Shown: piece by piece, positions 30,199-38,900 of the stretch
Position numbering within the stretch: position 1 is the stretch's first letter
Layout of the letters: each line of letters begins with the position of its first letter
Source: Micromonospora siamensis
GTDB taxonomy: Bacteria; Actinomycetota; Actinomycetes; Mycobacteriales; Micromonosporaceae
Assembly (NCBI RefSeq): GCF_900090305.1
Contig: NZ_LT607751.1
Span: forward strand, 186,001-250,000
Direction of reading: 5' to 3'
DNA: 64,000 nucleotides
Translations under genes and position numbers: made by a program
Notes under the pieces: generated by a model
Databases searched by the model: none
What the model saw: the letters and a program-made list of their open reading frames with translations, nothing else
Told to the model about the DNA's origin: nothing

Positions 30199-31191
30199 GT
30201 GAGCGTGCAACCAGGGTGGTACATCGACCCCGCCGACCGGGACACCCGGCGGTACTGGGACGGCGAGGGCTGGGTCGGTGCGCCGATCCCCGCCGACGCC
30301 ACCCCGCCGGCCGGTCCCCCGCCGCCCGAGCCGACCCCGCCGCCCGCGTCCGCCCCGCCGGCCGGCGTCACCGCCGCGCCGGGCTCGCCGGCCGCTCCCG
30401 GCCGCCCCGGCCAGCCGTCCCACCCTCGGGGGTACGCCCCACAGCCCGGCCCCGGCCCACAGCCGGGCCCCGGCCCGCACGGCCCCGGCCCGCACGGTCC
30501 CGGGCCGCAGGGGTGGGGTCCGCCACCGCAGGGATGGGGTCCGCCGCTGCCCGGCCAGCCCTACCCGCCGTGGGCGGGACGCCCGCCGGAGCCCCGCCCG
30601 CACGGCCTGCCGCTGGCCTCCTTCGGCGCCCGGCTGGTCGCCCGGCTGATCGACTTCGGCATCGTCTTCCTGCTCAACGCCGTGGTCAACGGCTGGTTCG
30701 TCTGGCAGTACGTCCAGGAGATCTCGCCGCTGCTGCGGGAGGCGGTCCGCCGGGCCGAGGCCGGTGACCGCAGCACCGAGCCGCTGCCCCAGCCCGGCCA
30801 GCGCACCGACGGGCTGCTGGTGGTGATCCTGCTGATCGCCGTGGCGCTCTGGATCGCGTACGAGGTGCCGTCGATGGCCGCCCGCGGGCAGAGCTTCGGC
30901 AAGCGGGTGATGCGGGTCCGGGCGGTGCCGATCGAGGCCGACCAGCCGCTCGGCGTGGGCCGGGCGCTGCGCCGGTGGAGCACCCTCGGCCTGCCGACGC
31001 TGCTCTGGTTCTGTTGCGGCTTCGGGCTGCTGCTCCAGCTCGTCGACGCCCTCTCCCCGCTCTTCGACCACCCGCTGCGGCAGGCGCTGCACGACAAGCG
31101 CGCCCAGACCGTGGTGGTCCAGGCGCCCCGCGGCACCACCCCCCAGCCCACCCCGCAGGACCGTACCGACCCCCCGGGAGACACCCCATGA
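30199..31191 (+). CDS. RDD-family membrane protein with N-terminal DUF2510 and Pro/Gly-rich linker
   Basis: 330 residues. The N-terminus [20 protein letters not shown] is the DUF2510 WYxDP module. A Pro/Gly-rich linker of about 100 residues follows, with [14 protein letters not shown] repeats. The RDD domain ([20 protein letters not shown]) has about three to four membrane helices and [22 protein letters not shown] proteins are proposed ion or metabolite exchangers or membrane scaffolds. GTG 30199 lies 6 nt after TAAGGT, a leaderless pattern. It overlaps the aminotransferase gene by ATGA, so the two are expressed together, which is an unexplained pairing. Confidence 0.85.
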   Translation: MSVQPGWYIDPADRDTRRYWDGEGWVGAPIPADATPPAGPPPPEPTPPPASAPPAGVTAAPGSPAAPGRPGQPSHPRGYAPQPGPGPQPGPGPHGPGPHGPGPQGWGPPPQGWGPPLPGQPYPPWAGRPPEPRPHGLPLASFGARLVARLIDFGIVFLLNAVVNGWFVWQYVQEISPLLREAVRRAEAGDRSTEPLPQPGQRTDGLLVVILLIAVALWIAYEVPSMAARGQSFGKRVMRVRAVPIEADQPLGVGRALRRWSTLGLPTLLWFCCGFGLLLQLVDALSPLFDHPLRQALHDKRAQTVVVQAPRGTTPQPTPQDRTDPPGDTP

Positions 31192-32291
31192 CCGACACCG
31201 GACGCCAGCAGCCGTCGCTGCGGCTGACCCGCGCCGACCTCGACGCGCTGCCCAACTACGTGCCCGGGCGCAGCCCCGCCGACCTGGCCCGTGAGCTGGG
31301 CCTGCCGGAGGCGATCAAGCTGGCCAGCAACGAGGTGCCGTACGGCCCGCTGCCCGGCGTGGTGGAGGCCGTCGCCGAGGCGGTCGCCGGATCGCACCGC
31401 TACCCGGACATGGGCGTGGTGGCGCTGCGCCAGGCCCTCGCCGAGCGCTACGGCGTGGACACCGACCGGATCGCCACCGGCTGCGGGTCGGTGGCGCTGG
31501 CCGAGCACCTGGTCCGGGCCACCTGCCTGCCCGGCGACGAGCTGCTCTACTCGTGGCGGTCGTTCGAGGCGTACCCGATCATCGCGGCGACCAGCGGCGC
31601 GACCAGCGTACGGGTGCCCAACGACGCCGGGCACGGGCACGACCTCGCGGCGATGGCCGCGGCGGTGACCGACCGGACCCGGATGATCCTGGTCTGCAAC
31701 CCGAACAACCCGACCGGCACCGCGGTCCGCAAGGCCGAGCTGGACCGGTTCCTCGACGCGGTGCCGGACGACGTGCTGGTGGTCATCGACGAGGCGTACC
31801 GCGAGTTCGTCACCGACCCGGACGTGCCCGACGGGCTGACCTACCTGGACCGGCCGAACGTGGCCGTGCTGCGCACCCTGTCCAAGGCGTGGGGCCTGGC
31901 CGGGCTGCGGATCGGCTGGCTGGTCGCCGCGCCGGAGGTGGCCGGGGCGGTCCGCAAGGTGGTCACCCCCTTCTCCACCAGCATGGCGGCGCAGGCCGGC
32001 GCGCTGGCGGCGCTGGCCCAGGCCGACGAGGTCGAGCGGCGCTGCGCGCTGGTCGTCGCCGAGCGGGAGCGGGTCGCCGACGCGCTGCGCAAGCTGGTCC
32101 CCGACGTGCCGGAGAGCCAGGCCAACTTCGTCTGGCTGCCGCTGGGTGACCGGGCGGTGGAGTTCGGCAAGGCGTGCGAGGCGCGCGGCGTGATCGTCCG
32201 GCCGTTCCCGGGCGACGGCGTCCGGGTCACCATCGGCACCCCGGAGGAGAACGACGCCTTCCTGGCCGCCGCGGAGGCCGCGCTGGCCTGA
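31188..32291 (+). CDS. HisC-type aminotransferase (histidinol-phosphate / aromatic amino acid)
   Basis: 367 residues, fold-type I PLP enzyme. The PLP Lys is in [18 protein letters not shown]. Other motifs are [14 protein letters not shown] near the start, [14 protein letters not shown] and [11 protein letters not shown]. HisC and the phenylalanine/tyrosine aminotransferase Pat cannot be separated reliably by eye. No other his gene is present, and the tyrosine pathway genes on either side favour an aromatic role that would supply 4-hydroxyphenylpyruvate for Hpd. That role is inference. Translationally coupled to the RDD gene. Confidence 0.85.
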   Translation: MTDTGRQQPSLRLTRADLDALPNYVPGRSPADLARELGLPEAIKLASNEVPYGPLPGVVEAVAEAVAGSHRYPDMGVVALRQALAERYGVDTDRIATGCGSVALAEHLVRATCLPGDELLYSWRSFEAYPIIAATSGATSVRVPNDAGHGHDLAAMAAAVTDRTRMILVCNPNNPTGTAVRKAELDRFLDAVPDDVLVVIDEAYREFVTDPDVPDGLTYLDRPNVAVLRTLSKAWGLAGLRIGWLVAAPEVAGAVRKVVTPFSTSMAAQAGALAALAQADEVERRCALVVAERERVADALRKLVPDVPESQANFVWLPLGDRAVEFGKACEARGVIVRPFPGDGVRVTIGTPEENDAFLAAAEAALA

Positions 32292-32301
32292 CCGGCCCGG
32301 T

Positions 32302-32335
32302 GGGCCGGGTCCGGGCTGGTTGCCGGGCCCGGCCC
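32302..32335. terminator. Bidirectional hairpin between convergent genes
   Basis: GGGCCGGGTCCGG (32302-32314) pairs with CCGGGCCCGGCCC (32323-32335), one mismatch, between the aminotransferase and the epimerase/dehydrogenase gene. Confidence 0.7.
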
Positions 32336-32343
32336 CGCGCCGC

Positions 32344-33159
32344 TCAGTGCCGCTGTCGGGACAGCGTGTACTCCGGGGTGGCGAACTCGCCGCCCTGCGG
32401 GCCGCGCATCGTGCTCCCGGCGTCGGGGATGCCCGCGGCGAACTCCTCCGCGTCGTCCCGCGGCACGAACCCCAACGCCGCCCCCGGCTCCAGCGACCAC
32501 CAGCCGCGGGTGTTGGCGGAGACCGCGTAGAAGCACGCGTAGCCGACGTCCGGGGCCGACATGGCGGCCCGGAACGCCCGCAGGCAGTCGGCCGGGCTGA
32601 GCCAGGTGCTGAGGTGACGCAGGTTCGCCGGACGCTCCTCGTAGCTGCCGATCCGCACCGCCACCGTCGCCAGCCCGAACTTGTCGGCGTAGAGCTGGCA
32701 CAGCGCCTCCGCGGCGACCTTCATCGCGCCGTACACGCCGTCGGGGCGCGGCGGCATCGACGGATGCACCGGCACGTCGCACGGATAGCAGCCGGTCGAC
32801 CGGTTGCTGCTGGCGAACACGACCCGGCGGACGCCGGCCCGGCGGGCCCCCTCCAGCACGTGGTACGTGCCGACCACGTTGACCTCGGCCAGGTCGTGCA
32901 GGTCGGCCTCGTCGGCGATGCCACCCAGGTGCACCACCCCGTGCGCCCCGGCCAGCACCGCCGCCACCGCGTCCTGGTCGCGCAGGTCGGCGGCCACCGA
33001 CTCGACCCCGTCCGGCACCCTCGGTGCGTCCAGGTCGGTCGCGACGAGGCGGCCGACCCGCCCGGCCAGGTCCGCCACCAGCGGCGTACCGACCGCGCCC
33101 GCCGCGCCGGTCACCACCCAGGTCTGCTCGCGCAGGTCTCCCATGCTCCGGTCGTTCAT
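32344..33159 (-). CDS. NAD-dependent epimerase/dehydratase family, uronate dehydrogenase-like
   Basis: 271 residues, extended SDR fold. VVTGAAGAVGTPLVADLAG is the dinucleotide motif. VVHLGGIADEADLHDLAEVN and VVFASSNRSTGCYP follow, with the catalytic Tyr-Lys in VYGAMKVAAEALCQ. The SSNxxTGxY segment and overall length match bacterial uronate dehydrogenase, which oxidises glucuronate or galacturonate to the aldaric lactone. No other uronate genes are nearby. GAGAAGCTG precedes ATG 33159. Confidence 0.75.
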   Translation of the reverse strand: MNDRSMGDLREQTWVVTGAAGAVGTPLVADLAGRVGRLVATDLDAPRVPDGVESVAADLRDQDAVAAVLAGAHGVVHLGGIADEADLHDLAEVNVVGTYHVLEGARRAGVRRVVFASSNRSTGCYPCDVPVHPSMPPRPDGVYGAMKVAAEALCQLYADKFGLATVAVRIGSYEERPANLRHLSTWLSPADCLRAFRAAMSAPDVGYACFYAVSANTRGWWSLEPGAALGFVPRDDAEEFAAGIPDAGSTMRGPQGGEFATPEYTLSRQRH

Positions 33160-33261
33160 CAGCTTCTCCCCGTCGGCCGGTGGACGCGACGCCGGTGCGA
33201 CGCGCCGGTGCCGACATCCTCGTACAACGGGGCCGGTGCCGGGGGCACCGGTGACCGCCCG

Positions 33262-34512
33262 TCAGGTCGCGGCCAGCAGCACCGGCTCGGCCTGGAGGAA
33301 CCAGCCCTGGTCGTCGTCGTCCGGGGTGGCGTCCTCGCGGAGCCGCTCCACCGCCAGGTAGCCACCCACCGCGTACGCCATGCCAGTCTCGAAGGCGAGC
33401 CCGTCCCGGCCCAGGGTGAGCGGGAAGCGGGATCGCTGGGCGCCGGTCACCGGGTCCAGGGTGACCACGTCCCGGCGCTCGGTCAGCACGTGCAGCCGGC
33501 CCGGCTCGACGGCGAGGATCCGCACCGGCCCCAGGTCGCCCCGGCGCCAGCGTTCCTTGCCGGTACGCGGCTCCCAGCCGGTCAGCACCGGCCCCTTGGG
33601 CCCGACCGCCAACTCCCCGGCGAGGACGGTGCCCGCGGCGTCCAGCGCGGGCGCGGGGACCGGCTCACCGGCACCGACCAGCCAACCCCGGCCGGGCGCG
33701 TCGCCGGGGCCGGTGAGGCGCAATCCCCGGCACCGCGAGCGGGGGCTCAGGCAGCCGAGCGGGGTGACGGTGATCCCGACCGAGGCGCCCGGCGGCCGCC
33801 AGCGCAGGGCCACCGCCCCGGTGCCCGCGTCGCGGAACTCGACCACGGGCGAGCCGGCGCAGACGTCCATCGAGATCACCCGGCTCGTCGTCGTGCCGAG
33901 GTCGGTGCGGCAGCCCCGGTCACCGTCGACCCGCCAGAGGCGGCGGCCGTCGCCCAGCGCGTACCCGTGCAGCCGGCCCTCGCCGGAGACGGCCAGCACC
34001 GCCCGGCCGTCGGCGTCGCGGGTCACCCAGATGCCCTGCGGGTCCCAGACGGTGGCCGCCCCGGTCCGCCGGGCGGCGTGGCCCGCGCGGGGCTCCGGCC
34101 CGTCGGCGCGCCAGGCCACCCGCCCGGTACGGGCGTCCAGCGCCACCAGCTTCCCGTCCGACCAGCGGCTGACCACCGTGGTCCCCTCGGCCAGCACCGC
34201 GTCGAGCCGGGCCGGCCAGCGGCGGTACGACCAGAACGGGCTGACCCGGCTCGGCGCGTCGGCGGGCTGGTCGGCGTAGACCTGCCGGTCCGCGGCGTAG
34301 ACCCGGACCCGGCCCTCGACCACGAGCGGGGCGACCGGGAGCCGGCCGAGCACCCCGACCGGGGGCGTGGCCGGCGCCGGCCACGCGGTCCGGGCCACGG
34401 TGACCACCTCGGCGGGGGCGAGCACCCGGTAGAGGACGGCCGCGGAAGCGACGACAGCGAGCAGCGCCACCACGGTGACGACCACCCGTCGACGTCCTCC
34501 GAGCACGCTCAT
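33262..34512 (-). CDS. Membrane-anchored PQQ-like beta-propeller protein
   Basis: 416 residues. One membrane helix at about 9-30 (RVVVTVVALLAVVASAAVLY) is followed by an extracytoplasmic propeller with blades such as GKLVALDARTGRVAWRADG, LHGYALGDGRRLWRVDGDRG and TGWEPRTGKERWRRGDLGPV. Cys residues in the middle (GCRTD, DVCAG, GCLSPRSRCRG) may pair. GGAGGTGGGGG precedes the ATG. Architecture resembles the protein at 26664 though the sequences differ. Role unknown. Confidence 0.72.
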   Translation of the reverse strand: MSVLGGRRRVVVTVVALLAVVASAAVLYRVLAPAEVVTVARTAWPAPATPPVGVLGRLPVAPLVVEGRVRVYAADRQVYADQPADAPSRVSPFWSYRRWPARLDAVLAEGTTVVSRWSDGKLVALDARTGRVAWRADGPEPRAGHAARRTGAATVWDPQGIWVTRDADGRAVLAVSGEGRLHGYALGDGRRLWRVDGDRGCRTDLGTTTSRVISMDVCAGSPVVEFRDAGTGAVALRWRPPGASVGITVTPLGCLSPRSRCRGLRLTGPGDAPGRGWLVGAGEPVPAPALDAAGTVLAGELAVGPKGPVLTGWEPRTGKERWRRGDLGPVRILAVEPGRLHVLTERRDVVTLDPVTGAQRSRFPLTLGRDGLAFETGMAYAVGGYLAVERLREDATPDDDDQGWFLQAEPVLLAAT

Positions 34513-34598
34513 CCCCCACCTCCGCCCGGCACCCTACCCAGCCGGCCCGGTCCGGCCCCGGCCAACCCGCGGACCGGGTCGCGCCGGTGGCGGGCCGG

Positions 34599-35081
34599 TC
34601 AGGCGGCGGCGGGCGCTCCGGTGGAGGGCAGCGCCCGGGCGAGGTCGGCCAGGTCACGGCGCAGGGCGCTCTCCACCGCGCGGGCGGCGAGCCCACCGAG
34701 CAGGAAGGTGACCAGCCGGCCGTACGCGGCGGTCACCTCGGCCTCCTGCTCGACGGTGACGGCGGTGCGGGCCCGCCGTCGGCGTTCCACCGAGCGCAGC
34801 GTCCAGGTGATCCGGTAGTCCACCCCGACGCCGGCCGAGCTGAGCACCAGCCGGTGCGGGGGAACGGCCTCGACCACCAGGAACTCCTCGACGAGCAGCT
34901 CACCGTCGGGGCGTTCGCGGCACTCCCGCCAGCTGGTGCCGGGACCGAACGGGCCGGGGGTGAGGGCCTCCACCTGGTCGGCGGTGGAGAGCCAGCCGGG
35001 CCGGGCCGCCAGGTCGGTCAGGAGTCGCCACACGTCGGCAGTCGACGCGTCGATGAACTCCGTGACCGCCACCGTGGACAT
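34599..35081 (-). CDS. SRPBCC-family protein (polyketide cyclase/dehydrase-like)
   Basis: 160 residues. VAVTEFIDASTADVWRLLTD is the usual first strand-helix of the START/Bet v 1 fold, then TSWREC and a long C-terminal helix (AAYGRLVTFLLGGLAARAVE). Members bind hydrophobic ligands, or act as cyclases or in ubiquinone-type trafficking. Start ATG 35081 has GGGAGGTG. Function cannot be assigned. Confidence 0.78.
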   Translation of the reverse strand: MSTVAVTEFIDASTADVWRLLTDLAARPGWLSTADQVEALTPGPFGPGTSWRECRERPDGELLVEEFLVVEAVPPHRLVLSSAGVGVDYRITWTLRSVERRRRARTAVTVEQEAEVTAAYGRLVTFLLGGLAARAVESALRRDLADLARALPSTGAPAAA

Positions 35082-35166
35082 GACACCTCCCGTGTCGTCC
35101 ACCGTACGGCGGGTGAGCGCGGAATGGGGGGCCCACGGCGGGAATTCCACCGCGGGCACCGGCGGA

Positions 35167-35367
35167 TCAGGGTCGGAGCCGGCCGGCCCGGAGCGCGCGC
35201 ACGAAGGCCGTCCAGCCCGGCGGGCTCACCACGAGCGCCGGCCCGGCGGGGTCCTTGGAGTCGCGTACGCCGACCACGCCGACCAGGTTGTCCGCCACCT
35301 CCACACAGAGCCCCTGGTCGTTGGAGCGGCTGCTGGTACGCCACACGGCGCCCACGAGATCTGTCAT
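35167..35367 (-). CDS. DUF397 domain protein
   Basis: 66 residues. AVWRTSSRSNDQGLCVEVAD, then VVGVRDSKDPAGPALVVSPP and WTAFVRALRAG are the complete DUF397 pattern seen across actinomycetes. These small proteins usually sit next to a helix-turn-helix regulator and have been proposed to act with it in a toxin-antitoxin-like or developmental role (BldB/WhiJ neighbourhoods). No such regulator is adjacent here, so this is an orphan copy. A good GGAGGTGACGG ribosome site precedes the ATG. Confidence 0.9.
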   Translation of the reverse strand: MTDLVGAVWRTSSRSNDQGLCVEVADNLVGVVGVRDSKDPAGPALVVSPPGWTAFVRALRAGRLRP

Positions 35368-35524
35368 TGCCCGTCACCTCCGGGTCGGAGAAGGAATTCC
35401 GGGACGACCAACGCGGCAACGTGGATCTTTGATCGCACCGGCTGTGCGACCGGCCCCGTCCGCGCTCGGGCGGGCGGGGCCGGGGCGGCCGGGGATCAGC
35501 GGACGACGCCGGGGCGGCGAGGGC

Positions 35525-36721
35525 TCAGCGGGCGGGGCGGACGGTGCCGGTGACCTCGCCGAGGGCGATGGTGGTGCCGTCCGGGCCGGGGGCGGTGGCC
35601 GAGATGGTGACCGTGTCGCCGTCCTCCAGGAACGTGCGCTCCGCGCCGCCGACCTTGACCGGCTCGGTGCCGCCCCAGGTCAGTTCCAGGAACGAGCCGA
35701 CCTGACCGCGTTCCGCCCCGGAGACGGTGCCGGAGGCGTAGAGGTCGCCGGTGCGCAGCGAGGCGCCGTTGACGGTGAGGTGGGCGAGCTGCTGGGCGGG
35801 CGTCCAGTACATCCCGGCGAACGGCGGCTCGGCCACCCGCTCGCCGTTCCACTCCACGGCCAGCCGCAGGTCCAGCCCGAGGTGCGGGGTGTCGTGCAGG
35901 TATTCCTGGACCGGTGGGTCCTGGTCCGGCGCCGGCACGAACGCGTCGGCCAGCGCGTCCAGCGGGGTCACCCAGGCCGAGACCGAGGTGGCGAAGGACT
36001 TGCCGAGGAACGGCCCGAGGGGCTGGTATTCCCAGGCCTGGATATCCCGTGCGGACCAGTCGTTGACCAGCACCACCCCGAAGACGTGGTCGGCGAAGTC
36101 GTCGACGGCGACCCGGTCACCGATGGCGCTGGGCACGCCGACCACGAAGCCGACCTCCGCCTCGATGTCGAGGCGTACCGACGGGCCGGTGGTCGGACCC
36201 TGGGGGGTGGCCCGCTGCCCGGTGGGACGGGTCACCGGGGTGCCGGAGACCACCACCGTGCCGGCCCGGCCGTGGTAGCCGATCGGCACGTGCTTCCAGT
36301 TCGGCAGCAGCGCCGGCTGGCCGGGCCGGAAGATCTGCCCGACGTTGGAGGCGTGCTGCTCCGAGGAGTAGAAGTCGACGTAGTCGGCGACCTCGAACGG
36401 GAGCAGCAGCTCCACCTCGTGCAGCGGCACCAGCAGCGGCTCCACCGCCGACCGGTGCGCCTCGTCGCTCAGCAGCTCGATGATCCGCTGCCGTACCGAC
36501 GTCCACTGCGGACGGCCGAGCGCCATGAAGTCGTTGAGGGTGGGCCGGCCCAGCGCGCCGGCGGCCAGCACCAGGTCGGCCGCCTCGGCGCCGGCCAGGT
36601 CGAGCACGAAGTCCCCGACGCGTACGCCGATCCGCGCCGCGTCCGTACCGCGCCGGAAGACGCCGTAGGGCAGGTTGGTCACGCCGTACGGCGACCCGTT
36701 GGCACCGTCAACCCAGGTCAT
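35525..36721 (-). CDS. fahA: Fumarylacetoacetase
   Basis: 398 residues. N-terminal SH3-like domain (GSPYGVTNLPYGVFRRGTDA), then the FAH catalytic domain with YVDFYSSEQHASNVGQIFRP, LRLAVEWNGERVAEPPF and metal-binding Asp/Glu in LDIEAEVGFVVGVPS and VLVNDWSARDIQAWEYQPLG. It splits fumarylacetoacetate into fumarate and acetoacetate, the last step of tyrosine degradation. It overlaps the upstream conserved unknown gene by ATGA (36718-36721) and is divergent from hmgA across a palindrome. Confidence 0.95.
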   Translation of the reverse strand: MTWVDGANGSPYGVTNLPYGVFRRGTDAARIGVRVGDFVLDLAGAEAADLVLAAGALGRPTLNDFMALGRPQWTSVRQRIIELLSDEAHRSAVEPLLVPLHEVELLLPFEVADYVDFYSSEQHASNVGQIFRPGQPALLPNWKHVPIGYHGRAGTVVVSGTPVTRPTGQRATPQGPTTGPSVRLDIEAEVGFVVGVPSAIGDRVAVDDFADHVFGVVLVNDWSARDIQAWEYQPLGPFLGKSFATSVSAWVTPLDALADAFVPAPDQDPPVQEYLHDTPHLGLDLRLAVEWNGERVAEPPFAGMYWTPAQQLAHLTVNGASLRTGDLYASGTVSGAERGQVGSFLELTWGGTEPVKVGGAERTFLEDGDTVTISATAPGPDGTTIALGEVTGTVRPAR

Positions 36722-37584
36722 TGGTCGTATCCCCCGTTCACCAGCCCCAGCCGGATCAGATCGGTCAGTGGTTCCACGATGCTGCACGAGCCGTACCCGA
36801 TCCAGAGCGGGCGGGGCCCGTCCAGGCGCTCCCGGGCCCGCTCGGCCAGGCCGACCGGGTCCATGGCGGCGAGCAGGACGGCGACCTCCGGCACCTCGGC
36901 GCCGTCGGCGGCGGCCAGGGTGGCGGCCAGCACGTTGCCGAAGCCGTGGTGGGTGAAGCCGGTCTCCGGGTCGAGGTGCCGGACGGCGTGGTGCAGCCCG
37001 GCGGTCAGCTTGAACGGCAGGTCCCGGTCCCGGCAGGCGCAGATCACGGCGGCCAGCTCGCCCGGGGTGGGGAACAGCTCGGCGGCCAGCCCGCCGGTAC
37101 GGAACTTCGCGGCGATCTCCAGGCCGGCGGCCCGCGCCTCGGCGAGGGTGTCCAGGGCGGCCATCAGGCCGAGGGTCAACGGGATCTCGGCGTACACCTT
37201 GACGTCGCCGAGCCGCTCGGCGAGCTTGATCAGCTCGGTCAGGCCGGGCTGCGGGTCCTCGCCGCGCTTGGCGACGGGCACCTCGATCTGGCGCGCGGTG
37301 ACACCGTCCGGGGCGAGGAACGACAGCGCGAACGGCAGCCGTTCGATGCCGGTGTCGCCGATCAGCCCGACGACGTAGCCCTCGGCGGGGTCGACCAGGC
37401 CGCTCAACGCACCGGTGGAGACCGAGGAGGCGGGCACCAGGAGCGGGCCGACCAGGTCGGCGTACCAGGCGGTGCGGTGGTCGCGGTGCGCGGCGACCGC
37501 CTCGGGCAGCGGTGCGCTGCCGGGCGGGAAGACCGCGGCGTCGTCGACGAGGCCGGCGAGGAGTCGGGGCACCTGCGTTGACAC
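36718..37584 (-). CDS. Conserved unknown protein of the homogentisate operon
   Basis: 288 residues, mostly alternating helix and strand. Recognisable stretches are LLAGLVDDAAVFPPGSAPLP, LKVY-like DVKVYAEIPL, EIAAKFRTGGLAAELFPTPG, LPFKLTAGLHHAVRH and the end PLWIGYGSCSIVEPLTDLIR. The pattern suggests a TIM barrel, but I recognise no enzyme family. I recall such genes beside fahA/hmgA in other actinobacteria, though I could not check this. The pathway needs a maleylacetoacetate isomerase, and none of the glutathione type is visible, so this gene is a candidate. GTG 37584 lies 8 nt after TAGATT, with TTGTCC 18 nt further upstream. Confidence 0.7.
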   Translation of the reverse strand: MSTQVPRLLAGLVDDAAVFPPGSAPLPEAVAAHRDHRTAWYADLVGPLLVPASSVSTGALSGLVDPAEGYVVGLIGDTGIERLPFALSFLAPDGVTARQIEVPVAKRGEDPQPGLTELIKLAERLGDVKVYAEIPLTLGLMAALDTLAEARAAGLEIAAKFRTGGLAAELFPTPGELAAVICACRDRDLPFKLTAGLHHAVRHLDPETGFTHHGFGNVLAATLAAADGAEVPEVAVLLAAMDPVGLAERARERLDGPRPLWIGYGSCSIVEPLTDLIRLGLVNGGYDQ

Positions 37585-37624
37585 GGGACAAGAATCTACG
37601 GGACGCTACAAGGAACGGACAACA

Positions 37625-37643
37625 GCGTCCGATTATCGGACGC
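37625..37643. promoter_or_regulatory. Perfect 19-bp palindrome in the hmgA divergent promoter region
   Basis: GCGTCCGAT-T-ATCGGACGC is a perfect 9+1+9 palindrome. A further half-site GGACGC lies at 37601-37606. The 94-bp region separates hmgA from the fahA operon, so a single repressor bound here could control both. No regulator gene is adjacent. Confidence 0.75.
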
Positions 37644-37678
37644 CATCGGCCGGAGAACGGGACGAAACGGGAGGCGAG

Positions 37679-38845
37679 ATGCCCTACTACCGCCGCGTCG
37701 GTGAGGTGCCCCGCAAGCGGCACACCCAGTTCCGCCAGCCGGACGGCACGCTCTACGCCGAGGAGCTGATGGGCCAGGAGGGCTTCTCCTCCGACTCGTC
37801 CCTGCTCTACCACCGGTACGCGCCGACCGCGATCGTCGCCGCCGAGGAGTACGCGCCGCCGACGTACACCCGGGTGCCGAACCTGCCGCTCAAGCCGCGC
37901 CACCTGCGTACCCACAAGCTGGACGGCGCCGGGGCCGACCCGGTCCTGGGCCGGCGCCACCTGCTCGCCAACGACGACGTCCGGATCTCCTACGTGCTGG
38001 CCGACCGGCCCTCCCCGCTCTACCGCAACGCCACCGGCGACGAGTGTCTGTACGTCGAGGCCGGCGGGCTGCGGGTGGAGTCCCCCTTCGGCGTGCTCGA
38101 CGCGGTGGCCGGTGACTACGTGATCATCCCGACCTCGACCATCCACCGGCTGGTGCCGACCGGCGACGAACCGACCCGGCTGCTCACCGTCGAGGCCAAC
38201 GGCCACATCGGACCGCCCAAGCGCTACCTCTCGGTCCGCGGCCAGTTCCTGGAGCACTCGCCCTACTGCGAGCGGGACGTCCGGGGACCGGACGAGCCGC
38301 TGCTGGTCGACGGCGAGGACGTCGAGGTGCTGGTCCGGCACCGGCGCGGCTGGACGAGGTACGTCTACGCCAACCACCCGTTCGACGTCGTCGGCTGGGA
38401 CGGGCACCTATACCCGTGGGCGTTCTCCATCCACGACTTCGAACCGATCACCGGGCGGATCCACCAGCCGCCGCCGGTGCACCAGACCTTCCAGGGCCCG
38501 AACTTCGTCATCTGCTCGTTCGTGCCGCGCAAGGTGGACTACCACCCGGACGCCATCCCGGTGCCGTACAACCACCACAACGTCGACTCCGACGAGATGC
38601 TCTTCTACACCGGCGGCAACTACGAGGCCCGGCGCGGCTCCGGCATCGAGCAGGGCTCGATCTCGCTGCACCCGTCCGGTTTCACCCACGGCCCCCAGCC
38701 GGGCGCCGCCGAGCGGTCGATCGGGGCGGACTTCTTCGACGAGCTGGCCGTCATGGTCGACACGTTCCGCCCGCTGGACCTCTGCGAGGCCGCCGGCGAG
38801 TGCGAGGACGACGGGTACGCCTGGACCTGGGCCCGCAAGGGCTGA
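37679..38845 (+). CDS. hmgA: Homogentisate 1,2-dioxygenase
   Basis: 388 residues, double cupin fold. LYAEELMGQEGFSSDSSLLY opens the protein. The iron ligands lie in PYNHHNVDSDEMLFYTGGNY (His and Glu) and SISLHPSGFTHGPQPGAAER (His). It opens the homogentisate ring to maleylacetoacetate. The length is shorter than the roughly 440-residue human/fungal enzyme but normal for bacteria of this type. GGGAGGCG precedes ATG 37679. The perfect palindrome at 37625 lies 35 bp upstream. Confidence 0.95.
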   Translation: MPYYRRVGEVPRKRHTQFRQPDGTLYAEELMGQEGFSSDSSLLYHRYAPTAIVAAEEYAPPTYTRVPNLPLKPRHLRTHKLDGAGADPVLGRRHLLANDDVRISYVLADRPSPLYRNATGDECLYVEAGGLRVESPFGVLDAVAGDYVIIPTSTIHRLVPTGDEPTRLLTVEANGHIGPPKRYLSVRGQFLEHSPYCERDVRGPDEPLLVDGEDVEVLVRHRRGWTRYVYANHPFDVVGWDGHLYPWAFSIHDFEPITGRIHQPPPVHQTFQGPNFVICSFVPRKVDYHPDAIPVPYNHHNVDSDEMLFYTGGNYEARRGSGIEQGSISLHPSGFTHGPQPGAAERSIGADFFDELAVMVDTFRPLDLCEAAGECEDDGYAWTWARKG

Positions 38846-38849
38846 GCGC

Positions 38850-38890
38850 GCGAAAGGCCGCGTCCCCACGACGGGGACGCGGCCTTTCGC
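38850..38890. terminator. Strong bidirectional terminator between hmgA and the alcohol dehydrogenase gene
   Basis: GCGAAAGGCCGCGTCCCC (38850-38867) and GGGGACGCGGCCTTTCGC (38873-38890) form a perfect 18-bp stem with a 5-nt loop. Confidence 0.9.
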
Positions 38891-38900
38891 TGTGCCCGGA

